A DNA stretch of 42,092 nt from contig NZ_JAAVVZ010000022.1 of the NCBI RefSeq assembly GCF_023910635.1, positions 1 through 42,092 on the forward strand, in the 5' to 3' direction. This DNA comes from Sphingorhabdus sp. (GTDB lineage: Bacteria; Pseudomonadota; Alphaproteobacteria; Sphingomonadales; Sphingomonadaceae). The notes beneath the pieces are model-generated. The model saw nothing but the letters and a program-made list of their open reading frames with translations. It made no database searches and was not told the origin of the DNA. The translations under genes and the position numbers were made by a program. Below are positions 1-8,666 of the stretch, piece by piece. Every line of letters begins with the position of its first letter. Positions within the stretch are counted from its first letter, which is position 1.

Positions 1-455
1 ACGCTGACGACGTTGGAGCCGTCTTCGACGACGACGGAGGGGCCGTCATTGCCGGCTTCTTCGTGCGGTTCAGGGGCGCTTTCGCCTGCGTCAACGTGGA
101 ACTGTAACGCGAAGTCTACGGCTGGGTCCACAAAGGCGGTGATCGCGGAATAAGGGATGAACAGATGCGACGGGATCTGGCTGAACGACAGGCCAACTTC
201 GAAATGCTCTGCCTCCACCTTAAGGTCCCAATATTTGTGCTGGAGCACAATGGTCATCTCGTCAGGGAAGCGTTCATGCAGATGTTGCGGAATGGAAACG
301 CCAGGGGCTTGAGTCTTGAAAGTAATGTAGAAATGATGATCGCCCGGTAGGCCATCGCGCGCGACATTGCCGAGCACACGGCCCACCACCGCGCGCAATG
401 CCTCTTGCACAACGTCATCATAAGGAATCAGGCTATCAACATGCTCTTCGGTCAT
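1..455 (-). CDS. sspB: SspB-type ClpXP adaptor (3' end outside window)
   Basis: SspB tethers ssrA-tagged proteins to the ClpXP protease in the cytoplasm. Translated from the ATG at 455, the protein begins MTEEHVDSLIPYDDVVQEAL and contains GDHHFYITFKT, HERFPDEMTIVLQHKYWDLK and FEVGLSFSQIPSHLFIPY, the conserved body of the alphaproteobacterial DUF1321/SspB family. An acidic linker (residues about 125-148) follows. The last visible residues, SNVVSV, look like the start of the C-terminal ClpX-binding tail, which lies beyond the window edge. The gene is divergent from hisB across a 93-bp gap. The stop codon is not seen. Family assignment is strong. Confidence 0.9.
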   Translation of the reverse strand, partial: MTEEHVDSLIPYDDVVQEALRAVVGRVLGNVARDGLPGDHHFYITFKTQAPGVSIPQHLHERFPDEMTIVLQHKYWDLKVEAEHFEVGLSFSQIPSHLFIPYSAITAFVDPAVDFALQFHVDAGESAPEPHEEAGNDGPSVVVEDGSNVVS

Positions 456-513
456 AGCTTCTAGGTGGACCGACGGGAGCCCGAAATCAAGACGCTTATT
501 GCCGCAAGCCAAC

Positions 514-541
514 TTGCCAAATGCGCTAGTGCGGCTATATC
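514..541 (+). promoter_or_regulatory. Candidate hisB promoter
   Basis: A -35-like TTGCCA (514-519) and a -10-like TATATC (536-541) are 16 bp apart. Transcription would start about 7 bp after the -10 box, at or next to the hisB ATG at 549, so the mRNA would be leaderless or nearly so. This fits the lack of a clear Shine-Dalgarno sequence before hisB. Pattern-based call only. Confidence 0.4.
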
Positions 542-548
542 GGCGGCC

Positions 549-1136
549 ATGCGTACAGGCTCTATCAGTCGAAAGACGAATGAAACGTCCATTGATGTTG
601 AGGTTAACCTTGACGGCAGTGGTGTGTATGAAGTGTCAACGGGCATTGGCTTTCTCGACCATATGCTGGAGCAATTGTCCCGCCATTCGTTGATCGATTT
701 GAAGGTGAAGGCGATAGGCGACCTGCATATCGACCAGCATCATACCACCGAAGACACTGGCATCGCCATTGGCGAGGCTGTGTTGCAGGCATTAAGCGAT
801 AAGCGCGGTATTACCCGTTACGGCACAGCCTATGCGCCGATGGACGAAACCTTGACGCGTTGTGCGCTCGACATTTCGGGGCGGCCTTATTTTGTCTGGA
901 AAGTATCGCTTGGCATGCCGCGGCTTGGCGAATGGGATACCGAGCTGATCGAACATTGGTTCCATAGCTTCGCGACCAGCGCGGGCATCACGTTGCATGT
1001 CGAAAATCTATATGGTTCGAACAACCACCATATTGTGGAAAGCTGTTATAAGGCTTTGGCCCGCGCCTTGCGCCAAGCGGTTGAGATCGACCCGCGCAAG
1101 GCGGATGCGATTCCGTCGACTAAGGGGACGTTGTGA
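549..1136 (+). CDS. hisB: Imidazoleglycerol-phosphate dehydratase
   Basis: HisB dehydrates imidazole-glycerol phosphate to imidazole-acetol phosphate, the sixth step of histidine synthesis. The 195-aa product has the usual length of a monofunctional HisB, and no phosphatase domain is fused. The two metal-binding motifs are intact: [16 protein letters not shown] and [17 protein letters not shown]. The frame is open upstream to 465, but the homologous protein starts at the ATG at 549 ([17 protein letters not shown]); the upstream 28 codons resemble nothing in the family. It is first in the hisB-hisH-hisA-hisF set and divergent from sspB. No good ribosome binding site is visible, see the promoter entry. 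Confidence 0.95.
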   Translation: MRTGSISRKTNETSIDVEVNLDGSGVYEVSTGIGFLDHMLEQLSRHSLIDLKVKAIGDLHIDQHHTTEDTGIAIGEAVLQALSDKRGITRYGTAYAPMDETLTRCALDISGRPYFVWKVSLGMPRLGEWDTELIEHWFHSFATSAGITLHVENLYGSNNHHIVESCYKALARALRQAVEIDPRKADAIPSTKGTL

Positions 1137-1140
1137 ATCT

Positions 1141-1283
1141 CCCCTCCCGCAGGCGGGAGGGGTCGGGGGTGGGCCTGTGACGGTTAGGTTGCAAGCTCGC
1201 CTATGGCTCGCCACACCCAGCGCGGCCTTTGGGACTGTCCGGGGGACAGTCCTGCTGCGCTCCCCTCCCGCCTGCGGGAGGGG
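1141..1283. repeat. Pair of GC-rich palindromes in the hisB-hisH gap
   Basis: Two near-identical perfect palindromes, 1141-1162 and 1262-1283, each have 10-bp arms (CCCCTCCCGC / GCGGGAGGGG) around a 2-bp centre (AG in one, CT in the other). They bracket about 100 bp with no gene. A third copy lies at 9620-9641. The rightmost arm ends 3 bp before the hisH GTG and contains its GGAGG. This resembles REP-type elements frequent in sphingomonad genomes (family knowledge, not searched). Confidence 0.85.
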
Positions 1284-1286
1284 AAT

Positions 1287-1898
1287 GTGAACCTTGCTCT
1301 CATTGATTATGGCGCGGGGAACCTGCATTCGGTGCATAATGCGTTGAAGGCGGCGGGCGCGACCGATATTCGCGTGACCGCTGATCCCGCTATCGTTGCC
1401 AAGGCCGACCGTATCGTTCTGCCCGGCGTAGGTGCCTTTGCGCATTGTATAGACGCTTTGTCTGCCATTGAAGGCATGACCGCCGCGATGGAACAGCGCG
1501 TTCGGGTCGAAGCGACACCGTTTCTGGGCATTTGCGTGGGGATGCAGTTGCTCGCCGACGAAGGCGTTGAGCATGGAAGCACAAGCGGGCTGGGTTGGAT
1601 CGGCGGCACTGTGCGCGCGATTGCGCCCGCGCCGGATCTGAAAATCCCGCATATGGGTTGGAATGATGTGGTGCCGCGGGACGGCGCGCCGTTGATAGAG
1701 CGCGGCGAAGCTTATTTCCTTCATGGCTATCACTTTGATGCAGCGGACGCCGCCGATGTGCTGGCTACGACGGACCATGGCGGCACCCTCGTCGCTGCTG
1801 TGGGCCGTGACAACATAATGGGTGTGCAATTTCATCCGGAAAAAAGCCAGGCCTATGGCATCAATTTTCTGAAACATTTTCTGGAATGGATGCCGTGA
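1287..1898 (+). CDS. hisH: Imidazole glycerol phosphate synthase, glutaminase subunit
   Basis: HisH releases ammonia from glutamine and channels it to HisF to form imidazole-glycerol phosphate and AICAR. The 203-aa class-I glutamine amidotransferase shows the catalytic cysteine in FLGICVGMQLL and the His-Glu pair in GVQFHPEKS. The start is the GTG at 1287 (V-NLALIDYGAGN), which matches the family N-terminus. Reading from the earlier ATG at 1203 would add 28 residues encoded by the palindromic repeat. The Shine-Dalgarno GGAGG at 1277-1281 lies inside the repeat arm, 5 nt before the start, so folding of that arm could affect translation. Confidence 0.95.
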   Translation: MNLALIDYGAGNLHSVHNALKAAGATDIRVTADPAIVAKADRIVLPGVGAFAHCIDALSAIEGMTAAMEQRVRVEATPFLGICVGMQLLADEGVEHGSTSGLGWIGGTVRAIAPAPDLKIPHMGWNDVVPRDGAPLIERGEAYFLHGYHFDAADAADVLATTDHGGTLVAAVGRDNIMGVQFHPEKSQAYGINFLKHFLEWMP

Positions 1899-1915
1899 CC
1901 AAAACGCACAAACAT

Positions 1916-1980
1916 CTTCCTGCCTTTGTGCCTTTGTGCGAACCAAATTTATCACGCAAAGACGCAAAGACACAAAGAAG
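1916..1980. repeat. CTTTGTG/CACAAAG imperfect inverted repeat in the hisH-hisA gap
   Basis: The left arm (about 1916-1940) contains CTTTGTGCCTTTGTGCG. The right arm (about 1954-1980) contains CGCAAAGACGCAAAGACAC. Each arm has an internal 9-bp periodicity, and the arms are roughly reverse complements with shifted register around an A/T-rich centre. It fills most of the gap between hisH and hisA and is unrelated in sequence to the repeats in the neighbouring gaps. Confidence 0.65.
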
Positions 1981-1992
1981 AAAGTATTTTTC

Positions 1993-2721
1993 ATGATTGT
2001 CTTCCCTGCGATTGACCTGAAGGGTGGCGAGGTTGTGCGCTTGGCCGAGGGCGATATGAACCGCGCGACCGTCTATGCCGATGATCCGGCGGCGCAAGCG
2101 ATGCTGTTTGCCGAACAAGGCGCGCAATTTCTCCATGTCGTCGATCTCGACGGGGCATTTGCCGGGCGGCCTGAAAATGCCGAAGCGGTGGAGGGGATTA
2201 TCGAAAATTTCCCCGGCTATATCCAATTGGGCGGCGGCATTCGCAATCCGCAGACGGTTGAACGCTGGTTCGACATGGGCGTCGCGCGGCTGGTGATTGG
2301 TACGGCTGCGCTAAAAGACCCGGCATTTGTGAAGGACATGGCGCGCGAATTTGCGGACGGTATTGTTGTCGCAGTCGACGCGCGCGACGGGTTTGTCGCG
2401 ACTGAGGGCTGGGCCGAGACATCCGACATGCCCGTCATCGACCTGGCCCGCCGCTTCGAAGACGCGGGCGTGGCGTCGATCCTGTTCACGGATGTTGGCC
2501 GCGACGGGATGCTAACCGGTTGTAATATTGACGCGACGGTTGATTTGGCGCGGCGGGTAAACATTCCGGTGATCGCCAGCGGCGGGGTGAAGGGCATTGA
2601 TGACATTCACATGCTGTCGCTGCATGCGAAGGACGGCATTGAAGGCGTGATTACGGGCCGTGCGATTTATGACGGGCGGCTGGATCTGGCGACGGCGATT
2701 AAGGTGGCGGAGCGCGCGTGA
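1993..2721 (+). CDS. hisA: ProFAR isomerase
   Basis: HisA converts ProFAR to PRFAR, the fourth step of histidine synthesis, on a (beta/alpha)8 barrel. The 242-aa protein starts MIVFPAIDLKGGEVVRLAEG, with the first catalytic Asp in PAIDLKGG and the second in VVAVDARDG. The phosphate-binding loops LGGGIRN, FTDVGRDGM and ASGGV are present. The reading frame extends back to 1936, but those codons are the upstream repeat (lysine/arginine-rich and unlike the family), so the ATG at 1993 is chosen. It lies between hisH and hisF. Confidence 0.95.
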   Translation: MIVFPAIDLKGGEVVRLAEGDMNRATVYADDPAAQAMLFAEQGAQFLHVVDLDGAFAGRPENAEAVEGIIENFPGYIQLGGGIRNPQTVERWFDMGVARLVIGTAALKDPAFVKDMAREFADGIVVAVDARDGFVATEGWAETSDMPVIDLARRFEDAGVASILFTDVGRDGMLTGCNIDATVDLARRVNIPVIASGGVKGIDDIHMLSLHAKDGIEGVITGRAIYDGRLDLATAIKVAERA

Positions 2722-2740
2722 ACTGCCAATCACATAACAC

Positions 2741-2875
2741 CGTAACCCTGAACAGCGGCCGCTTGCGGTCGCGTTGGTCGAAGGGTGTGTTAAATGCTGA
2801 CGCATCAACGATGGGCGCCCTTCGACTTTCATCAGCGCTGATCGCGCTGATGGCTCAGGGCTGCGGTAAGTTTTC
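2741..2875. repeat. Palindromic repeat with hairpins nested in its arms, hisA-hisF gap
   Basis: The 237-bp gap has no gene. Its left arm reads CCCTGAAC, then a GC-rich inverted patch (GCGGCCGCTTGCGG), then GGTCGAAGGGTG. The right arm reads GCGCCCTTCGAC, then a small hairpin (CATCAGCGCTGATCGCGCTGATG region), then GCTCAGGG. The outer parts are reverse complements of the frequent CTGAGC...TCGAAGGG type. A copy of the same family lies at 8560-8655. The rest of the gap (2876-2958) shows only the hisF ribosome binding site. Confidence 0.7.
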
Positions 2876-2958
2876 AATGGTGACATGCCAATGACCGCCC
2901 CCCTCAACCCCGACGCTGCGCGTCGCGGTCCCCCTGCCCGTAACGGGGAGGAATTGTT

Positions 2959-3717
2959 ATGACCGTCCGCGTCCGCGTTATCCCCTGTCTCGACGTTTCC
3001 AATGGCCGGGTGGTCAAGGGTGTGAACTTTGTCGACCTGCGCGACGCCGGTGATCCGGTAGAACAAGCACAGGCCTATGATGCGGCGGGTGCGGACGAAC
3101 TTTGCTTCTTGGATATCGGCGCAAGCCATGAGGGGCGCGGGACGATCATTGATGTGGTCCGGCGCACCGCTGAAGTATGTTTCATGCCGCTAACCGTCGG
3201 CGGCGGCGTGCGCAGTGCCAAGGATGCACGGGCATTGTTGCTGGCGGGTGCAGACAAGGTCGCGGTGAACAGCGCAGCCGTAGCGCGGCCAGAGGTCGTG
3301 GCCGACATCGCCGCACGTTTCGGCAGCCAGTGCGTTGTGGCATCGGTGGATGCGCGGCGGACGGGCAGCGGATGGGAAATCTTTACTTATGGTGGCCGCA
3401 ATCCAACCGGCATTGACGCCCTCGAACATGCCGTCAGGCTCGCCGACCTTGGCGCAGGCGAATTGCTGGTGACGAGCATGGACCGCGACGGCACGCGCGA
3501 TGGCTACGACCTCGCACTCACCCGCGCAATCGCCGATGCGGTGAACATCCCCGTGGTGGCCAGCGGCGGTGTTGGCAATCTCGACCATCTGGTCGCTGGC
3601 GTGCGCGAAGGCCATGCAAGCGCGGTTCTGGCGGCATCAATATTCCATTTCGGCCAATATAGCATTGCCGATGCGCATGCGGCGTTGAGAGCGGCGGGGT
3701 TGCCGGCGCGCGCCTGA
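2959..3717 (+). CDS. hisF: Imidazole glycerol phosphate synthase, cyclase subunit
   Basis: HisF joins PRFAR with ammonia from HisH to yield imidazole-glycerol phosphate and AICAR. The 252-aa barrel starts [20 protein letters not shown] after the initiating residues (catalytic Asp in PCLD) and has the second catalytic Asp in VASVDARR, plus the loops [14 protein letters not shown] and ASGGVG. A clear GGGGAGGAA lies 6 nt before the ATG. It is the last his gene of this cluster: hisE and hisI, often next in alphaproteobacteria, are absent, and groESL follows instead. Confidence 0.95.
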   Translation: MTVRVRVIPCLDVSNGRVVKGVNFVDLRDAGDPVEQAQAYDAAGADELCFLDIGASHEGRGTIIDVVRRTAEVCFMPLTVGGGVRSAKDARALLLAGADKVAVNSAAVARPEVVADIAARFGSQCVVASVDARRTGSGWEIFTYGGRNPTGIDALEHAVRLADLGAGELLVTSMDRDGTRDGYDLALTRAIADAVNIPVVASGGVGNLDHLVAGVREGHASAVLAASIFHFGQYSIADAHAALRAAGLPARA

Positions 3718-3749
3718 CCTGCGACGCAAAAAATTCGCTCCCCGAGTCC

Positions 3750-3777
3750 TTGACCTGTCACAAAAACACCCTATCTG
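3750..3777 (+). promoter_or_regulatory. Candidate groESL promoter
   Basis: TTGACC (3750-3755, within CTTGACC) is followed after 16 bp by TATCTG (3772-3777). The predicted transcription start falls at the left edge of the CIRCE element, the usual arrangement for HrcA-controlled groE operons. The CTTGAC...CTATCT pattern also resembles heat-shock-sigma promoters of alphaproteobacterial groE genes, so dual use is possible. Confidence 0.6.
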
Positions 3778-3784
3778 GGCTCCG

Positions 3785-3811
3785 TTAGCACTCGTCCTGT
3801 ATGAGTGCTAA
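3785..3811. promoter_or_regulatory. CIRCE operator (HrcA binding site)
   Basis: TTAGCACTC (3785-3793), nine bases, then GAGTGCTAA (3803-3811) is an exact match to the CIRCE consensus. HrcA bound here represses groESL until heat or unfolded protein titrates the chaperonin. The site lies 72 bp before the groES ATG, at the predicted transcription start. Confidence 0.97.
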
Positions 3812-3883
3812 TGTACATTCATTGCCGTCCTCTGCTTCATGCAGGCGTGGCGGGATGGCGAAACAAAAAAAGGATAGTTCAAC

Positions 3884-4171
3884 ATGGCATTTCGTCCATT
3901 GCATGACCGCGTTCTCGTCCGTCGGGTCGAGGCCGAAGCAAAAACCGCTGGCGGGATCATCATCCCTGATACAGCTCAGGAAAAGCCACAAGAAGGCGAA
4001 GTCGTCTCCGTGGGTTCGGGTACACGCGCCGATGACGGCACCGTAACGGCGCTCGACGTGAAGGCGGGCGACAAAATCCTGTTCGGCAAATGGTCGGGCA
4101 CCGAAGTCAAGATCGACGGTGAAGACCTGTTGATCATGAAGGAATCGGACATATTGGGAATCGTTTCTTAA
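3884..4171 (+). CDS. groES: Co-chaperonin GroES
   Basis: GroES is the heptameric lid of the GroEL folding chamber. The 95-aa product has the family length and begins [20 protein letters not shown], with the mobile-loop stretch [20 protein letters not shown] and the C-terminal motif [18 protein letters not shown] lies about 10 nt upstream of the start. It is under CIRCE control and separated from groEL by 170 bp holding a hairpin repeat array. Confidence 0.97.
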   Translation: MAFRPLHDRVLVRRVEAEAKTAGGIIIPDTAQEKPQEGEVVSVGSGTRADDGTVTALDVKAGDKILFGKWSGTEVKIDGEDLLIMKESDILGIVS

Positions 4172-4222
4172 ACAACTGACATGCTTCCCGGCGCAGGCCG
4201 GGATCCATTGTAAACGTTCGAA

Positions 4223-5997
<1,775 letters not shown>

Positions 5998-6027
5998 TCG
6001 TCCAACGCTTTGTAATGCACACAAAAC

Positions 6028-6060
6028 GGGCCGGAGGGGAAACCTTCCGGCCCTTTTTTT
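6028..6060. terminator. groESL terminator, probably bidirectional
   Basis: GGGCCGGAGGGG-AAA-CCTTCCGGCCC forms a strong stem with one mismatch, followed by seven T on the + strand. On the - strand the same stem is followed by GTTTTG. The T run overlaps the stop codon of the convergent carotenoid oxygenase gene, so one hairpin may end both transcripts. Confidence 0.9.
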
Positions 6061-7495
6061 ATGCCGCAACCCAATTGCCGTGAAAGCCGGGCGGGATGCG
6101 GTGCGGGATGTGGATGATGGCTTGAGGAGCGGCTTCGAAATTGGCTGCGTTCAGGATCACCAGATCGGTCGTCTGCGCCGCAATGTTCACAACATAGCCC
6201 ATCAGCCAACCATCATCCTCCGCCTTCGCCTCTTGTTTTGGCACGAAAACAAACTCGCCGGGGATATGGCCCGAACCGAAATCATGGACTTTGCGAACGC
6301 CAGCCTCAAGGTCATGCTTGTACAGCTTTGACTGGTTCGGCGAGGCCCCGTCAAAGCCATCGGGCAGCGACATCGTATAGGCAAACCGATACGGCTTACC
6401 GATGCGTGCCTCATTGGGGCGTGGAAATTCTTGGGAATCTGGGTCAATTACCATGCGCTTGGTGCTGCGTGCGGCTGGATCTATCGTCCAGCGTTCAAAC
6501 GGGACGCGCGCTGAATCCGGGCCGATTTTGCTTTCGGCAAACATCGTATCATGCGCGCAGACATCCATGATGACTGTGCCATCTTCGGCCTCAAAAGCGT
6601 TGCAGGGGTGGAACACATAACATGGCGCGACGTCGCACCAGATGACATCGTCGCTGCTGCCCTCCTTTGGAAGCAGACCGATGCGCGCCTTGTGCGCGGG
6701 GTTCCATGCATAAGGGAAAGGATGGCCTGCGAGCAATGTCTTCATCGAAAAGGTCACGGGTAAATCGAGGATGATCACATAGTTTTTGGTGATCATACAA
6801 TCGTGGATCGACGGGCCATCTTGTACGCGGATTGGTTCCTCGCGGCGGACCTTGCCTTTGGCATCGACGACTACATGCCAGATCGTGTCGGCGATATCGC
6901 CCTTATAGGTAATCGCATGCATTTCACCGCTGTCATGGTCGAGATGCGGATGTGCAGAGAAAGCGTTTTTGAGCGTCCCGCCAAAAGGATCAAAGGCGAT
7001 GGTTTCAAGTTCCTCGTTAATCCGCACAGGATAGCTACCTGCCTCGACAATCGCCCATGTCTCACCAGCATGGCCCAGGACATTGGTGTTGACCGTATCA
7101 AACGCGCCGTTGCGTGGCCCCGGCGCATCGGGAAGGCCGAGCGCCTTAGTGACTTTGCGGCTCTTGATCCAACGGTTGCGGTACCATAACGCTTTGCCGT
7201 CATGCAGCCGCACGCCATGCACCATGCCGTCGCCGGTGAACCAGTGATAGGCGGCGGGATTTTCGGGAGCCGCCGGATTGGGGCCGATGCGAATATAGCG
7301 ACCGTCCAGTTCGCTCGGGATGCTGCCGGTTACTTTCAAACTATCGAGCGTCAGTTCCGCATCCATTGGCGCATGAATACCCGTTAGATAGGGATTGGGT
7401 TTATCCGCTTTCATCCGGTCGCGATTAAAATCGGCAATCTTGGTCACACCTTTGCTCACCACGCCGCGGATCAATGTTTCGACTGCACTTGCCAT
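6059..7495 (-). CDS. Carotenoid oxygenase family protein (lignostilbene dioxygenase-like)
   Basis: Enzymes of this family use a four-His iron(II) centre on a seven-bladed propeller to split a C=C bond in carotenoids, apocarotenoids or lignin-derived stilbenes. The 478-aa product has the family motifs SELDGRYIRIGPNP, YHWFTGDGMVHGV and the candidate iron ligands H182 (SAHPHLD), H231 (SIHDCMIT), H296 (FHPCNAF) and H472 (GFHGNW). No signal peptide is seen. The substrate cannot be read from the sequence; in sphingomonads both lignostilbene and apocarotenoid cleavage occur. A TetR regulator is divergently encoded 50 bp away. Confidence 0.9.
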   Translation of the reverse strand: MASAVETLIRGVVSKGVTKIADFNRDRMKADKPNPYLTGIHAPMDAELTLDSLKVTGSIPSELDGRYIRIGPNPAAPENPAAYHWFTGDGMVHGVRLHDGKALWYRNRWIKSRKVTKALGLPDAPGPRNGAFDTVNTNVLGHAGETWAIVEAGSYPVRINEELETIAFDPFGGTLKNAFSAHPHLDHDSGEMHAITYKGDIADTIWHVVVDAKGKVRREEPIRVQDGPSIHDCMITKNYVIILDLPVTFSMKTLLAGHPFPYAWNPAHKARIGLLPKEGSSDDVIWCDVAPCYVFHPCNAFEAEDGTVIMDVCAHDTMFAESKIGPDSARVPFERWTIDPAARSTKRMVIDPDSQEFPRPNEARIGKPYRFAYTMSLPDGFDGASPNQSKLYKHDLEAGVRKVHDFGSGHIPGEFVFVPKQEAKAEDDGWLMGYVVNIAAQTTDLVILNAANFEAAPQAIIHIPHRIPPGFHGNWVAA

Positions 7496-7510
7496 ATCAA
7501 CATCCTTTGC

Positions 7511-7574
7511 TTGAACTTCGACTCATTAAAGTTTACGGTGATAACATGATGATCAAAGGTAACGGTGTCAACAT
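7511..7574 (+). promoter_or_regulatory. Candidate TetR promoter and direct-repeat operator
   Basis: TTGAAC (7511-7516) and TACGGT (7534-7539) are 17 bp apart and would start transcription at about the ATG at 7546. ACGGTGATAACAT (7535-7547) recurs as ACGGTGTCAACAT (7562-7574), 11 of 13 identical, 27 bp apart. The repeats overlap the promoter and the first codons and could bind the regulator. Suggestive only. Confidence 0.35.
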
Positions 7575-8148
7575 AGAATCTGAACCGCGACGCTATCATC
7601 ATGGCGACCTTCGCTCAGCCCTTGTCGCGGCTGGATTGGAGCTGCTTGCGAGCCGGGCTGCCGATGAAATGTCGTTGCGCGAAGTGGCGCGGGCGGTGGG
7701 GGTTAGCGCGACGGCCGTCTATCGCCATTTTCCCGACAAACAGGCGTTGTTGTTCGAGTTGTGCGAACACGGCGCGCAGCAACTGTGCGAAAGTCAGCGC
7801 ATTGCAATGGCTGGCAAGACGCCAAAAACTGCATTAGAGGCATCGGGCCGCGCCTATATCTTATTCGCATTGGCCAATCCCGGATTATACCGGTTGATGA
7901 TGGCAACCAAACCGTCGATTAAATATATTGATGCCCATGACAGCGCAATGGACAATGCCATGCAATTGCTCAAAGATTGCGTTGCAAATGTGTTGCCGAC
8001 CAACGCCACTGCCATGGAGCACGAAGTCGCGGCGCTGCATGCGTGGTCGTTGGTCCATGGTATTTCGATGTTAATGCTGGACGAATTGGTTGCACCGGAC
8101 GGCAAAGTCATTGATGCACTACTGGAGATACCGCTTAATTTTGTTTAG
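7546..8148 (+). CDS. TetR/AcrR family transcriptional regulator
   Basis: The 200-aa protein has the TetR helix-turn-helix near the N-terminus: YHHGDLRSALVAAGLELLAS, then MSLREVARAVGVSATAVYRH and FPDKQALLFELCEHG. The C-terminal ligand domain (from about residue 90) has the YILFALANPGLYRLM stretch of the TetR_C_13-like group. The frame is open to 7474, which overlaps the divergent gene; the ATG at 7546 (or 7549) is preferred because homology begins soon after. Its position suggests that it represses the carotenoid oxygenase gene and itself (inference). Its 3' end overlaps the convergent SnoaL-like gene by 4 bp. Confidence 0.88.
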   Translation: MMIKGNGVNIESEPRRYHHGDLRSALVAAGLELLASRAADEMSLREVARAVGVSATAVYRHFPDKQALLFELCEHGAQQLCESQRIAMAGKTPKTALEASGRAYILFALANPGLYRLMMATKPSIKYIDAHDSAMDNAMQLLKDCVANVLPTNATAMEHEVAALHAWSLVHGISMLMLDELVAPDGKVIDALLEIPLNFV

Positions 8149-8537
8149 CCCGACATCTGCTGCAACATTTCGCCCATTTTCTGGTGCAGCATGTTCATGC
8201 CCTTTAACGGGCGCACCATCACCTTGAAATGGGTGATCAGGCCGTCATTATCGCAGGTGATCATATCAATGCCGTTGATAGCAACGCCGTCGATGACGGT
8301 TTGAAATTCGAGGATTGCGCTGTTCTCCCGGTGCCATTCGCCGACATATTTGAATTCCGCATTGCCCAATGTATGCCCCGCCGCTGCCAGATATTTGGCG
8401 GTGATCGCCTTGCCCAGTTGGGGCGTGTGGACGACGGGGCTTTCGAAGACACAGTCGTCGTGCAGGATCGCGGCGATGGCATCTACATCGCGCGACAAGG
8501 CGACCGTGTGCCAGATTTCGGCGGGGTTATGTGGCAT
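8145..8537 (-). CDS. SnoaL-like / NTF2-fold protein
   Basis: A 130-aa single-domain protein with the NTF2-like pattern: an N-terminal helix region HNPAEIWHTVALSRDVDAIA, then DDCVFESPVV, then strands with FKYVGEWHRENSAILEFQTV and GIDMITCDNDGLITHFKVMV. Members include small polyketide cyclases, ketosteroid isomerases and many proteins of unknown role. Nothing here fixes a substrate. It lies upstream of the 2-hydroxyacid dehydrogenase's 3' end, with a repeat between them. Confidence 0.75.
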   Translation of the reverse strand: MPHNPAEIWHTVALSRDVDAIAAILHDDCVFESPVVHTPQLGKAITAKYLAAAGHTLGNAEFKYVGEWHRENSAILEFQTVIDGVAINGIDMITCDNDGLITHFKVMVRPLKGMNMLHQKMGEMLQQMSG

Positions 8538-8559
8538 TAACTGTTTCTCTCATACCGTA

Positions 8560-8655
8560 GTGCTGAGCCTGTCGAAACGCGCCTGTCGGGGGTAGCGCTA
8601 CAACCGACAAGCGCCCTTCGACGGACGCAGCCGCATTGCGACTGCTGCTCAGGGC
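8560..8655. repeat. Palindromic repeat, CTGAGCCTGTCGAA...CCCTTCGAC...GCTCAGGG family
   Basis: The left part reads GTGCTGAGCCTGTCGAAACGC, the right part GCGCCCTTCGAC then GCTCAGGG. As in the 2741-2875 copy, an extra short hairpin-like segment (GGACGCAGCCGCATTGCGACTGCT region) is set inside one arm. It fills the 129-bp gap between two leftward genes. No gene is seen in it. Confidence 0.7.
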
Positions 8656-8666
8656 TCCGGTTGTTA

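Noticed and set aside
1008-1994. Leftward 328-aa ORF across hisB-hisH
   Set aside because: It is antisense to two certain his genes and runs through both repeat regions; no family sequence is seen.
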